Shown: positions 28,509 through 37,713 of the stretch, piece after piece
How the letters are laid out: each line of letters starts with the position of its first letter
How positions within the stretch are numbered: position 1 is the first letter of the stretch
Assembly: GCF_000969985.1 (NCBI RefSeq)
Contig: NZ_CP009526.1
Coordinates: forward strand, 372,001 to 436,000
Direction of reading: 5' to 3'
Length of the DNA stretch: 64,000 nucleotides
Source of the DNA: Methanosarcina barkeri str. Wiesmoor
GTDB taxonomy: Archaea > Halobacteriota > Methanosarcinia > Methanosarcinales > Methanosarcinaceae
Position numbers and translations under genes: made by a program
Notes under the pieces: model-generated
Told to the model about the DNA's origin: nothing
What the model saw: only the letters and a program-made list of their open reading frames with translations
Databases searched by the model: none

Positions 28509-29561
28509 ATGTGTGGAATAATAGGCTTTATAGACCGAACAAAGTCCAGAATGGACGGGTCGAGCATAAAAGCCGCCCTCAGCCTCATGAATGAAAGAGG
28601 CAGTGGAGACGGGGCAGGCTATGCCGCATATGGAATTTATCCGGAATATGCAGACTACTATGCTCTTCATGTTTTCTTTGACGATCTAGGTGAACCAAAA
28701 AAGAAGGTAGACGAACTCCTCCAGCAATCGGGAGAAATTGTTCACCAGGAAGAAATCCCGACCACCCCCCAGCCGGGCATAAAGAAAGTACACATTCCAT
28801 GGAGATATTTCTTTAAGCCCTCAGAAGACCTGATGTCTGGGAAAATGGCTTCTGAAAAAGATGTTGTCACTTACCTAGTCATGGAAGTAAACTCCAATGT
28901 AAAAGGAGCTACAATCTTTTCCTCCGGGAAAAATATGGGAGTCTTCAAAGCTTCCGGCTGGCCTGAAGATGTGGCAAACTTTTACAGAATTGAAGATTAC
29001 AAGGGATATATTTGGCTTGGTCACAACCGTTATCCCACAAACTCTCCGGGTTGGTGGGGAGGCGCCCATCCTTTCAACCTGCTTAACTGGTCAGTAGTGC
29101 ATAACGGAGAAATTACCTCATATGGCACAAACCAGCGTTATGTTGAAGGATACGGATACAAGTGCTCCCTGTTTACTGATACGGAGGTTGTAGCCTATTT
29201 GTTTGACCTGCTTGGAAGACAGCATGGGCTTTCATATGAAATGGTTGTCAAGGCTCTTGCCCCTCCTTTCTGGGACGATATTGATCGGATGCCTGCAAAA
29301 GAAGCAGAGTTGAACAAAGCAGTTCGCCTTACTTATGGATCTGCCCTCATGAATGGACCTTTTGCAATCGTAGTCGGGACAGAGAATGGTATTGTTGGTT
29401 TTACTGACAGGATTAAACTGCGTCCTCTCGTAGTTGGTGAGAATGGAAACCGGCTTTACATATCCAGCGAAGAATCAGCAATAAGAGTACTTGACCCCGA
29501 AGTTAAGAAAGTATACACACCCAGGGCAGGAGAACCAATTATAGGGAGGTTTATTGAATGA
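28509..29561 (+). CDS. Glutamate synthase, glutaminase (GATase class II) subunit
   Basis: 350 aa. The start is placed at ATG 28509 so that Cys follows Met (MCGIIGFIDR). Class II amidotransferases need this N-terminal Cys as nucleophile, and the GTG at 28500 would bury it. Glutamine-binding segments GHNRYPTNSPGWWGGAHPF and VVHNGEITSYGTN are present. It hydrolyses glutamine and channels ammonia to the FMN subunit encoded next, with a 4-bp overlap. In bacteria this is one domain of a large GltB; here, as in many archaea, it is a separate subunit. Confidence 0.92.
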   Translation: MCGIIGFIDRTKSRMDGSSIKAALSLMNERGSGDGAGYAAYGIYPEYADYYALHVFFDDLGEPKKKVDELLQQSGEIVHQEEIPTTPQPGIKKVHIPWRYFFKPSEDLMSGKMASEKDVVTYLVMEVNSNVKGATIFSSGKNMGVFKASGWPEDVANFYRIEDYKGYIWLGHNRYPTNSPGWWGGAHPFNLLNWSVVHNGEITSYGTNQRYVEGYGYKCSLFTDTEVVAYLFDLLGRQHGLSYEMVVKALAPPFWDDIDRMPAKEAELNKAVRLTYGSALMNGPFAIVVGTENGIVGFTDRIKLRPLVVGENGNRLYISSEESAIRVLDPEVKKVYTPRAGEPIIGRFIE

Positions 29562-31069
29562 CTCTTGGAAGTGTGCCCTCAAAATTTAAGGTCAGTATTG
29601 ACCGTGACCAATGCATGGACTGCGGGCGCTGTATTGAAAACTGTTCTTATGGCGTGTACAGGAGAGAAGGCGACAAAATTCTGATCGAATCCAGAAAATG
29701 TACAGGCTGCCTTCGCTGTGTTGCCATGTGCCCAAGGGATGCAATTACGCTTACAGAGAAACCTATAGATTACCGCAGCCACCCCCTCTGGACCAGAGAA
29801 GTCAGAGAGGATATTATTAAACAGGCTCGCAGTGGCAAGATTATCCTTTCAGGAATGGGAAACGCCAGGGATTTGCCAGTTGTCTATGACCGCCTTCTCC
29901 TTGACGCCTGCCAGGTTACAAACCCGAGCATTGACCCCCTGAGAGAACCAATGGAACTCAGGACTTACATTGGAAAGAAGCCATCCAAACTCAACTTCAG
30001 AAAGACCGAAAGTGGTGACGTAGAGCTCGAAACAAAGCTTGCTCCAAATCTTAAGCTTAATACTCCTATTATGATCGGACATATGAGTTTTGGAGCTATT
30101 AGCCTTAACGCCCAACTCAGTATGGCAAAAGCCGTAACAGAGCTCGGAACCTATATGGGAACAGGAGAGGGAGGGCTGCACAGAGACCTCTACCCTTACC
30201 AGGACCACATGGTTGTCCAGGTTGCTTCAGGCCGTTTCGGTGTAAATATTGATTACCTTGAAAGAGGCGCGGCCATTGAGATCAAGATTGGTCAAGGAGC
30301 AAAACCGGGTATAGGTGGACACCTGCCTGGAGAAAAAGTAAATGAGGAAGTCTCAAGGACCCGTATGATCCCTGTTGGCAGTGATGCTATTAGCCCAGCT
30401 CCTCACCATGATATTTACAGTATTGAAGATCTTGTTCAGCTTATTAGAAGCCTGAAAGAAGCAACCGAATGGAAGAAACCGGTCTTTGTTAAGATTGCAG
30501 CCGTGCATAACGTGGCTCCAATTGCTGCTGGTATCGCCCGCTCCTCTGCAGATGCAGTAGTAATTGACGGATTCCGCGGTGGGACCGGAGCTGCTCCCAA
30601 AGTATTCAGAGACAATGTTGGAATTCCAATTGAAGTTGCAATCGCGAGCGTTGATCAGAAACTCAGGGAACAGGGCGTAAGAAACGAGATATCAATTATT
30701 GCAAGCGGCGGAATAAGGAGCAGCGCAGACCTTGCAAAGTCAATTGCTCTCGGAGCAGATGCTGTTAATATCGGGACTGCTGCCCTTGTTGCTCTGGGCT
30801 GCAGAGTCTGTGGCAATTGTTATAGAAACCTTTGTCCCTGGGGTATTGCTACCCAGCGTCCAGAGCTTGTGAGCAGGCTTGATCCTGAGAGAGGGGCAGT
30901 TCAGGTCTCAAATCTTATTAAGGGTTGGACTTACGAACTCAGTGAACTTATGGGTGCTGCAGGAATCAACAGTATAGAAAGCCTGCGTGGCAATAGAGAT
31001 CGTCTGCGTGGGTATATGCTGGATGAAGAAATGCTTAAAATCCTTGACGTATTGCCAGCAGGAGCCTGA
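29558..31069 (+). CDS. Glutamate synthase, FMN-binding central subunit with ferredoxin domain
   Basis: 503 aa. The N-terminus has two [4Fe-4S] motifs (CMDCGRCIENC near 18-28, CTGCLRCVAMC near 48-58). The rest is the GltS FMN barrel (HMSFGAISLNAQLSMAKA; GTGEGGLHRDLYP; KIGQGAKPGIGGHLPG; DGFRGGTGAAPK), with a cysteine cluster (CRVCGNCYRNLCPWG) in the position of the [3Fe-4S] site. It condenses ammonia with 2-oxoglutarate and reduces the imine to glutamate at FMN. Electrons probably enter through its own Fe-S clusters from the FrhB-like subunit downstream. Confidence 0.93.
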   Translation: MTLGSVPSKFKVSIDRDQCMDCGRCIENCSYGVYRREGDKILIESRKCTGCLRCVAMCPRDAITLTEKPIDYRSHPLWTREVREDIIKQARSGKIILSGMGNARDLPVVYDRLLLDACQVTNPSIDPLREPMELRTYIGKKPSKLNFRKTESGDVELETKLAPNLKLNTPIMIGHMSFGAISLNAQLSMAKAVTELGTYMGTGEGGLHRDLYPYQDHMVVQVASGRFGVNIDYLERGAAIEIKIGQGAKPGIGGHLPGEKVNEEVSRTRMIPVGSDAISPAPHHDIYSIEDLVQLIRSLKEATEWKKPVFVKIAAVHNVAPIAAGIARSSADAVVIDGFRGGTGAAPKVFRDNVGIPIEVAIASVDQKLREQGVRNEISIIASGGIRSSADLAKSIALGADAVNIGTAALVALGCRVCGNCYRNLCPWGIATQRPELVSRLDPERGAVQVSNLIKGWTYELSELMGAAGINSIESLRGNRDRLRGYMLDEEMLKILDVLPAGA

Positions 31070-31074
31070 TTGAT

Positions 31075-31818
31075 ATGAAGACGGTAAAAATTGATGCCAG
31101 AGGTATGCACTACACCCCCTTAAACCAGAAAATCAGGGCTGCGGTTGCGGATGGAGCAGAGGAAATCATACTCGACAATATACTCGGGCAGCGCTTTATA
31201 GGAGATGGGCTTAGAGGCAATGTCCGCATCATAGTCAATGGGGTTCCAGGAGGAGATCTGGGAATGTTCATGAGCGGGCCGACCTGTATTGTACATGGGA
31301 ATGCCGAACATGCTCCGGGCAACACAATGGATAAAGGAATGCTCGTGATTCATGGAAGTGCAGGAGATGCAGTTGCCCACAGCATGCGAGGAGGAAAAGT
31401 CTTTATAAAGAATAATATTGGCTACCGTGGCGGCATCCACATGAAACAGTACGACGTGGAAGCCAGACCTATTCTTGTTGTAGGTGGCACAGCCCACTCC
31501 TTCCTCGGAGAGTATATGGCAGGTGGCCTGGTGCTCGTGCTTGGTATTGGCAAGGATAAAGCCATGACAGATAGGGGTATCGGAAGCGGAATCCACGGTG
31601 GAGAAATTATTCTCCGTGGGGAAGTGGACGATTTCTTACTTGGAGTAGGAGCCAAGAAATTCAAGTTTACCGAAAGTGATCTTGAACGTATTGCCCCAAC
31701 TATAAAGAATTTCTGCGAGCAGTTCGGATATGATCCTGCGGAGTTCCTGGACACCAACTACACAAAGATCGGACCTGCAAGCAGCCGGCCTTTCGCAAGC
31801 AAATATGTATGGGAGTGA
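31075..31818 (+). CDS. Glutamate synthase, GXGXG (alpha-helix/beta-helix) subunit
   Basis: 247 aa made of repeated right-handed beta-helix turns typical of the GltB C-terminal GXGXG domain, shared with FwdC/FmdC: GDGLRGNVRIIVNG, GDLGMFMSGPT, MRGGKVFIKNNIGYRGG, GIGSGIHGGEIILRG. In glutamate synthase this domain is structural and helps form the ammonia tunnel. It lies 5 bp after the FMN subunit and 6 bp before the FrhB-like gene. The tunnel role is from the family; placement in this complex is by operon context. Confidence 0.9.
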   Translation: MKTVKIDARGMHYTPLNQKIRAAVADGAEEIILDNILGQRFIGDGLRGNVRIIVNGVPGGDLGMFMSGPTCIVHGNAEHAPGNTMDKGMLVIHGSAGDAVAHSMRGGKVFIKNNIGYRGGIHMKQYDVEARPILVVGGTAHSFLGEYMAGGLVLVLGIGKDKAMTDRGIGSGIHGGEIILRGEVDDFLLGVGAKKFKFTESDLERIAPTIKNFCEQFGYDPAEFLDTNYTKIGPASSRPFASKYVWE

Positions 31819-31824
31819 TCAGAA

Positions 31825-32859
31825 ATGGCAGAACAGAAACCAATTAGCAAAAGTTACCTTGACCTTAAGTCGAAAGTCTGGGACGAAGGTCTTTGCTCAG
31901 GCTGCGGGGCCTGCATTGCAGTCTGCCCTGCTGATGCTCTATACTTCGAAACAGGCGGCGATTCCACACATCCGAAGAGCAATAATTACTGCAAAGCTGC
32001 GGTTGACGATGTTCCATGCGGAGCCTGTTACGAGGTTTGTCCGAGACTCGAAGAACAGCCTTCAAGCCTTCTCGGAGATTACCTTGAAATTACTGCTGGA
32101 AAAGCCGAGTTTGATATTCCGAAAAAGCAGAGTGGAGGAGCAGTAACAGCAATTCTTGCAAACGCCCTGGATACAGGCCTTGTAGATGCTGTAGTTACGG
32201 TTACGGAAGATCCCTGGACCCTCAAGCCTCACTCAATGGTAATAACCAAAAGTGAAGCTCTTGTCGGTCAGGCAGGAAGCCGTTACAACTGGTGGGTTCC
32301 TCTTGTTTATTCCCTTAAGGAAGCGGTTGTAAACAGGAAGTACAGGAACATTGCAGTCGTTGGAGTCCCCTGCGTAGTTCAAGCAGTTCGCAAAATGCTT
32401 GAAACCGACAACCAACTTGTGGGCCCATACAAAAAATCCATTCGCTTTGTCATGGGGCTTTTCTGCACGGAAAGTTTCGACTACGAAAAACTTATTGCAG
32501 GCAAGCTGAAAAGCGAGTACGCTCTCGAACCCATGAAGGTTTGCCGCATTGACGTTAAGGGCAAGCTCGAAATCACCCTCGATGACGGTACACAGTATGT
32601 AATTCCCCTTACCGAACTTGAGGATACTACTCGCCCAGGCTGCAGTGTCTGTACGGACTTTACCGCTCTCAAGGCTGATATTTCAGCCGGCTCAGTTGGA
32701 AGCCCTGACGGCTACACCACTCTTGTTGTCCGTACTATTGTAGGACAGCACATTCTTGAAAGCGCAGTTGCTAACAAGAAATTGAGCGTTGGCGGTGAAG
32801 TAAACTTAGGGATCATTGAAAAGCTTGCAAAAAAGAAGCTTGCAAGAAAACCGGAATGA
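31825..32859 (+). CDS. FrhB-family F420-binding iron-sulfur subunit, probable electron donor of glutamate synthase
   Basis: 344 aa. The N-terminus has CSGCGACIAVCPADA and CGACYEVCP iron-sulfur motifs. The remainder is the FrhB/FdhB coenzyme F420 domain (QSGGAVTAILANALD; GQAGSRYNWW; VVGVPCVVQAVRKM; GLFCTESFDYEKL; CSVCTDFTALKADISAGSVGS), which carries FAD and a further cluster in relatives such as FrhB and FpoF. It replaces the NADPH-binding small subunit of bacterial glutamate synthase, so the complex is predicted to oxidise F420H2. GGGAGTGATC precedes the start. Last gene of the operon; a terminator follows at 32880. Confidence 0.88.
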   Translation: MAEQKPISKSYLDLKSKVWDEGLCSGCGACIAVCPADALYFETGGDSTHPKSNNYCKAAVDDVPCGACYEVCPRLEEQPSSLLGDYLEITAGKAEFDIPKKQSGGAVTAILANALDTGLVDAVVTVTEDPWTLKPHSMVITKSEALVGQAGSRYNWWVPLVYSLKEAVVNRKYRNIAVVGVPCVVQAVRKMLETDNQLVGPYKKSIRFVMGLFCTESFDYEKLIAGKLKSEYALEPMKVCRIDVKGKLEITLDDGTQYVIPLTELEDTTRPGCSVCTDFTALKADISAGSVGSPDGYTTLVVRTIVGQHILESAVANKKLSVGGEVNLGIIEKLAKKKLARKPE

Positions 32860-32879
32860 AACTACTTCAAAATATTTTT

Positions 32880-32912
32880 AGATGGAGCTAACAAACTCCA
32901 TCTATCTTTTTT
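32880..32912 (+). terminator. Terminator of the glutamate synthase operon
   Basis: A perfect 8-bp stem, AGATGGAG (32880-32887) with CTCCATCT (32896-32903), is followed by ATCTTTTTT. Confidence 0.75.
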
Positions 32913-32954
32913 ATGTTCTTTATTTGCAAACCTGGATTATGTTTATAATCATTC

Positions 32955-33165
32955 CCCAGGGGATTTACTATTTGAGGTAATTTCCATAACCGTTTCAAGT
33001 ATTATCCCTTCTTCTTCGTCAACTAGGAAATCTACTTTTCTGACTGTATCCTCAAAGCCGGAGCGCACCCGGGTTCGGCGTAACCTTCAGGAGTTGGATG
33101 ACAGGAATAAACCACGCCTACAATCGTTGCTCCTTCCCGGATGATAACATGGACAAAAGGAAAAA
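32955..33165 (-). pseudogene. Small frameshifted gene remnant of unknown family
   Basis: Reading leftward, FVHVIIREGATIVGVVYS continues as CHPTPEGYAEPGC. After a shift of frame near 33060 it continues FEDTVRKVDFLVDEEEGI and ILETVMEITSNSKSPGE to a TGA at about 32955. The continuity of protein-like sequence across two frames indicates a decayed gene of at least 70 codons. Family not recognised. Confidence 0.45.
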
Positions 33166-33202
33166 AGTTTCAAAGCGAAATCATTTCAGAACAAAACACC
33201 TT

Positions 33203-33613
33203 TTAAACAACAATTGTCCCTATAATTATCGGAGTCTCATTATCCCAATATAGATGTATAGTAGCGGTGCTCCAGCGATTCAGAGATACTGAAGTTGTTT
33301 CCTCTGCAGAACCGGTGTCTAATATAATTCTAAATGTATACTCTTTCGATTCAAAAGAACTTCTCAGATTAGACGGTTTTTCTTTTGATACTGATTCGTT
33401 TGGATGAAGTTTGTATGATTCTTTGAATACAGAGTCATTATCAGAATCCAATATTTCAACAGATATTTCATGGGTCCTGACATCATAATTTGTTAATTCA
33501 AAAAAATTAGGTAAAGCCGTACCGCCCAGAAGAAATATCAATGCATAATAACCCACAATTGCAATTATAGGTATGATCAGCAAGATGAGAAGTATTTTTC
33601 TGGTATTTTGCAT
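33203..33613 (-). CDS. Hypothetical membrane-anchored protein
   Basis: 136 aa. An N-terminal membrane helix (residues ~6-30, ILLILLIIPIIAIVGYYALI) is followed by a ~105-residue outside domain predicted to be beta-rich (EISVEILDSDNDSV; YTFRIILDTGSAEETTSV). There are no cysteines, so no lipobox. Family not recognised. GAGGAATTT precedes the start as a weak ribosome binding site. It stands alone between a remnant and a long spacer. Confidence 0.6.
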   Translation of the reverse strand: MQNTRKILLILLIIPIIAIVGYYALIFLLGGTALPNFFELTNYDVRTHEISVEILDSDNDSVFKESYKLHPNESVSKEKPSNLRSSFESKEYTFRIILDTGSAEETTSVSLNRWSTATIHLYWDNETPIIIGTIVV

Positions 33614-33976
33614 TTGAAATTCCTCTATAACAGAAGGAGATTAGTAAATCTCCTTTTTAGCCAGTATTCGTTTTGTGGATAATTTTTGTTACTCTGTGAA
33701 TATACTCCTGTTGATTTCTCGGATACTATTGATTGGCAATTTTGTAGTACGATCAATCAACATTTTTATACCGAGACTATCCCAAACCAATTTTATTCCC
33801 ATCTCAATAAGAATTTCAGAACCTTTTCCAAAATAAGGGACTTTAATTATTATTTGAAAGTGAATATTTTTGAGTCGAATATTGAATTTTGGGATTTGCT
33901 CATGTAGAACTGAAGACTCAGTTGTATATGCCATTATTTACTGTATTTCCACAGGATTCTTTGCTGTCATGTAGAT

Positions 33977-34150
33977 TACTCCTGTTCGTTTTCCAGGAGG
34001 CAAGAATCGAATTTTTAAGTACCATTAAAATCAGTATGTTCCTGCCTCCGGGAACGACGAGGTTCAAATTCACTCTGGGACATCCATTTAAACCCCCACA
34101 AACTACTTTTGATTAACTGTTTATATGTTTTATGACCAGATCATCAAACA
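33977..34150 (+). repeat. Shared upstream region, copy 1
   Basis: This stretch resembles 39871-40080 (before the secreted protein gene at 40197); its last third resembles 42326-42420 (before the chimeric peptidase gene). An inverted repeat GGAGGCA ... TGCCTCC (33996-34002, 34043-34049) is kept in the second copy as GGAGGC ... GCCTCT. It lies ~220 bp before the M28 gene. It may be a conserved leader or promoter region of these secreted-protein genes. Confidence 0.55.
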
Positions 34151-34373
34151 ATCAAGATATACATTTAAAATGTGACAATTTTTTCAGGTATTATTACATT
34201 ATATGACTGATTGTTTGATACTCTGGAGAGAAATTATAAATAAACATAAAAAAATAGCATCATACTGACCCTTTCCGTATGCAAATTTCAGCCTGTCTGG
34301 TGGATGTAACATAACGTTGATTACTAATTATTTGTTGATTTGGAAGGATTAATGAAGAGGGGTTTGGAGATAC

Positions 34374-36080
34374 ATGATTGATATTAAAAATATTACACAT
34401 TACATATTTTCACATACATATCTTATAATTTTTTTAATATTATTAGTACCTTCCTCAACAGCTATTGCACTCTCTAATAACATATCTTCCGATTTCAATA
34501 TTCATTATAATAACACGTCAGTTACGCTTGATGTTTCAGAGACAGGGCTTGAAAACTCAACCCGAACAATATCTTCCTTTGGGGAAAGAAAAATAGGAAG
34601 TCAGAACGCTGCAGAAGCCTCTCTATTTATAAAAGAGGAGATGGAAAAGGCAGGCCTGCAGGTTTCTCTGGACAATTTTTCCGCGCGGGTACGTACACGG
34701 GACTTCAATTACTGGAATGTAAGCGGCACAAACGTAGTGGGGATTAAAGAGGGAAACGACCTTAAAGACGAGATAATTCTTGTAACCGCTCATTATGATT
34801 CAAGAATAATTGTACGTCCAGAATCAGGTTTACGAGATATTTTTGATTCTGAGATAAGAAAGCCCTATCTCTGGCCAGTCTGGTCCGATACTTACGTTTG
34901 CGAATCGGCCAACGGAACCGGAGCGGATGACAATGCCGGAGGGGTGGCTTGTATGCTTGAACTTGCAAGGGTCTTGCAGAATGAGTCTTTTGACAGGACA
35001 ATATATTTCATTGCTTTTTCCGGAGAAGAATACAATCTTCTTGGCAGCCAGGCCTGGGTTGAAGCCCATTCTGAGTTGGAAAATGATATTGTTGCAGTTA
35101 TTAATGTGGATTCTATAGGAAACGAGCCTCTCTACATAGAATATCTTCCCCAGAATGCCTGGCTTAAATCCGTTCTTGAAAACGAGACAAGAGACCTAGG
35201 GATCGAAATTCAATGTGAAATTCCGGATTATTCAAGCTTTATTCATCCTTTAATCGGAGGAGATCATGAAATATTCTGGGAAAGTGATATCCCTGCAGTT
35301 GCAATTTGCCATCACAACGATAGAAACTTCCACAAGTTAAGTGATACAATTGACAATGTTGATTTTTCGGTTGTCAGGAATGCAAGTGTTCTGACTGCCA
35401 AAAGTCTCATCTATCTGGCTAGTCCTGACGAAAATCAGGGTCCTTTTGTCAATATTTCCAATTCACACGTTTCTGGAGACTCTCTTAAACTTATCTATAA
35501 AGTATCTGACCCAGAGGCTACTATTAATATCTTTTTTGACAATCAGAACCTGGGAAATCTCCAATCAGGCAGGAATTTTTCACTTCCGGAAGGAGAACAT
35601 ACTATCAAAGTTTTTGCAACCGACTGTTATGGAAACAGAGGCTCTGATAGTATAAATATTGTAAATGAGAAAAACCAAAATAGAAGTTTTGAGCCTCCAA
35701 GTCAGGATAAAAAATACTGCGGTAATTATATAATTGGGTACCCAAAAAATTTTGTGGACTCAAATAGAACTCTTTATTTTTATCTGGATAATTTTGGGCC
35801 TCTGTATCCAGGGAATCTTTTGATTCTTACTCCAGGAAGTCATAACCTAAAAATATGGTCAGAAAATGAAAACGGAACTGTGTTTATGGAGAATGAAATT
35901 TCTGATTTTAGAAAATACTCTATGGAAATGATTGAGATAAATAATCCGATTGCTGATCGTAAAAATCCTCTTCTTTTCCTTTCATGTTTATTTGCAATTT
36001 TGGCTATTGTTGCGTTTTATGGGAAGCGGATAAAAAGAAAATTATTGAATCTAAAAGGTTCTAAAGATAAATATAAATAA
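34374..36080 (+). CDS. Secreted, membrane-anchored M28-family metallopeptidase
   Basis: 568 aa. The N-terminal signal sequence is ~12-34. The M28 Zn-peptidase domain is ~55-345, with ligands and catalytic residues visible: His140 and Asp142 (TAHYDSR), Asp185/186 (GADDNAGG), Glu218-Glu219 (FSGEEYN), Asp in AVINVDSIGN and His in CHHNDRNFHKLSD. After it come two Ig-like beta domains (DPEATINIFFDNQNLG), and a C-terminal membrane helix (LLFLSCLFAILAIVAF) precedes a basic tail. The enzyme would act as an aminopeptidase or related peptidase on the outer face of the membrane. A close paralogue is at 42535-44310. Confidence 0.9.
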   Translation: MIDIKNITHYIFSHTYLIIFLILLVPSSTAIALSNNISSDFNIHYNNTSVTLDVSETGLENSTRTISSFGERKIGSQNAAEASLFIKEEMEKAGLQVSLDNFSARVRTRDFNYWNVSGTNVVGIKEGNDLKDEIILVTAHYDSRIIVRPESGLRDIFDSEIRKPYLWPVWSDTYVCESANGTGADDNAGGVACMLELARVLQNESFDRTIYFIAFSGEEYNLLGSQAWVEAHSELENDIVAVINVDSIGNEPLYIEYLPQNAWLKSVLENETRDLGIEIQCEIPDYSSFIHPLIGGDHEIFWESDIPAVAICHHNDRNFHKLSDTIDNVDFSVVRNASVLTAKSLIYLASPDENQGPFVNISNSHVSGDSLKLIYKVSDPEATINIFFDNQNLGNLQSGRNFSLPEGEHTIKVFATDCYGNRGSDSINIVNEKNQNRSFEPPSQDKKYCGNYIIGYPKNFVDSNRTLYFYLDNFGPLYPGNLLILTPGSHNLKIWSENENGTVFMENEISDFRKYSMEMIEINNPIADRKNPLLFLSCLFAILAIVAFYGKRIKRKLLNLKGSKDKYK

Positions 36081-36242
36081 AGGCGAGATCAGGTTAAAAC
36101 GATCTATTGGGTGATGATTGTCTTTTTTAATAGATGTCTGGTGCGAGTGAAACAAATGTCTAAGGATTTCTATTAATTATTACAGTTGTTCACAGTTACT
36201 TTTTTCTCATGAATGCAAATGTTCCAAATATGATGATAACTC
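36081..36242. other. Spacer after the M28 peptidase gene
   Basis: About 160 bp, no feature recognised; mobile elements begin at 36243. Confidence 0.4.
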
Positions 36243-36515
36243 CTAGATTCGGCAGGTCGACATTTCATTTTGATACTTTTTATTGATGGTGATTTTAAAA
36301 TAATGATCCTTTATTGTGTGCAGTTGTGAGGTTTACATATGATCCAAACATAATCTCTCATACTAAACTTTAATGGAAAAATGGTCAGTGTTTATATGTG
36401 TCGTGGGGGTTGAGCTATACGTCAACCAGCTTTAAATCTAATGTATATTTATCAAATGTTCAAAAACGATATCAAGAAAAATATTCAAATTTCTTATGTC
36501 GCCTGCCGAATCTAG
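36243..36515. mobile_element. CTAG-flanked MITE-like element, copy 1 (273 bp)
   Basis: The ends are inverted repeats CTAGATTCGGCAGGTCGA and GTCGCCTGCCGAATCTAG. The whole interior is the reverse complement of 50375-50643 with scattered differences. There is no coding capacity. CTAG at both ends is either part of the repeat or a 4-bp target duplication; being palindromic, it cannot be told apart here. It is joined directly to the next element. Confidence 0.85.
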
Positions 36516-36780
36516 TGCATTGATTCCAAAGTATGTCAGGTATGAATTTTTTGAAAATCACTGAAAGCACGGAAGACACGGAAATAAGTAGTAAAGGCGT
36601 GTTTCTTCTGTGCTTTTAGTGTTTTCCGTGTTTTCCGTGGTTGCAATATCCAAATCGAATCCTCTGCAATCGATTGCGTTTTCCGTGTTACAGAATTCCA
36701 TGTGACTTTAAAATAATATTTGCGTCATAAGCTGTGATTATTTTCTTATTATGTATGTATTTGAGAATCGATGCACTAGG
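36512..36780. mobile_element. CACGGAA-rich element, copy 1 (269 bp)
   Basis: Ends CTAGTGCATTGATTCC and GAGAATCGATGCACTAGG are inverted repeats. The interior carries GGAAGACACGGAAATAAGTAG and a complementary CTGTGCTTTTAG/CCGTG arm that can fold into a long hairpin. It matches 60765-61096. The right end abuts the stop codon of the ABC ATPase gene at 36781, so it sits in the 3' flank of that gene. Confidence 0.8.
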
Positions 36781-37713
36781 TTAAAGTTTTATTCCAGTGG
36801 CATTAAAAAATACGTCTTCTAATGAAAGAGAATTTTCTATAAGTTTTAAAACCTGACCTCCGCTTTCAACAATTAATCTATTAATTTCCGGTTTGACGTC
36901 TGTTTTGGAATTTACGAAAATGTCTAGAGTATTTTTTGCTTTCAATTCGGTTTTTATAACAAACTCTAGACTCTCAATTAAAGAAATCATCTCGGAAGAG
37001 AGATTGTAGACCCCAATCGTAATAACTCCATTTGACTCAAGGTGGCGGATCTTTTCAATTGTACTTTCAGCGATAAGCTTGCCTTTATCCAGAATTCCTA
37101 CATAGGTACAAATCTCCTGTATTTCCAGAAGATTATGGGATGAAAGAAATATCGTGATCCCATTGTTATTGCATTCAAAAAGAATTTGTCGGATTTGCCG
37201 GATTCCAACAGGGTCGAGACCATTAGTAGGCTCATCAAGAATCAGTACTTTTGGGCTATTCAAAAGAGCCTGTGCAATTCCTAGTCGTGTTTTCATGCCA
37301 TGGGAAAAATAGCCTACTTTTTTGAACATCTCATTTCCAAGCCCAACCTGGTTCAGTAAAATCCTTGATTGTTCCAGGCTTTCTTTTTTACTCAGGCCTT
37401 TTAATCTCCCGTAATATACCATATGGTTTAAGGCTGTCCGTTCATCATAAAAGCCTGAATCCTGCGGTACCAGGCCCAGAATCTGTTTAACTTTTCCTGA
37501 TTCGGAAGACAGGTCCATACCATAAACAAAAATTTGTCCTTGCGTGGGTATTGAAAGCCCTGAAAGTAATTTTATTGTAGTTGTTTTTCCGGCACCATTC
37601 TGGCCCAAAAAGCCATAAATACTTCCTTTTTCTACATTCAAGGAAAGACTTTCTAGAACTAAGCGAGAGCCGTATTTTTTGGACAGGTTTTTGGTAGAAA
37701 TAGCTGCAGTAAT
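36781..37713 (-). CDS. ABC-2 type transporter ATP-binding protein, probable ATT start
   Basis: About 310 aa. Motifs: Walker A GQNGAGKTT, Q-loop LVPQDSGFYDE, a signature-equivalent YFSHGMKTRLGIAQAL (F-S-H-G instead of L-S-G-G), Walker B VLILDEPTNGLDP and H-loop LSSHNLLE. The open frame runs upstream of the first TTG/ATG-type codon: ISTKNLSKKYGSRLVLESLS is the normal N-terminal strand of this family and must be translated. The frame's plausible start is ATT at 37713-37711, 8 nt after AAAAGGAGGG. It overlaps the stop of the permease gene as TAATT, where TAATG would be the usual coupled arrangement. Partner of the permease at 37713-38462. Confidence 0.87.
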   Translation of the reverse strand: MTAAISTKNLSKKYGSRLVLESLSLNVEKGSIYGFLGQNGAGKTTTIKLLSGLSIPTQGQIFVYGMDLSSESGKVKQILGLVPQDSGFYDERTALNHMVYYGRLKGLSKKESLEQSRILLNQVGLGNEMFKKVGYFSHGMKTRLGIAQALLNSPKVLILDEPTNGLDPVGIRQIRQILFECNNNGITIFLSSHNLLEIQEICTYVGILDKGKLIAESTIEKIRHLESNGVITIGVYNLSSEMISLIESLEFVIKTELKAKNTLDIFVNSKTDVKPEINRLIVESGGQVLKLIENSLSLEDVFFNATGIKL

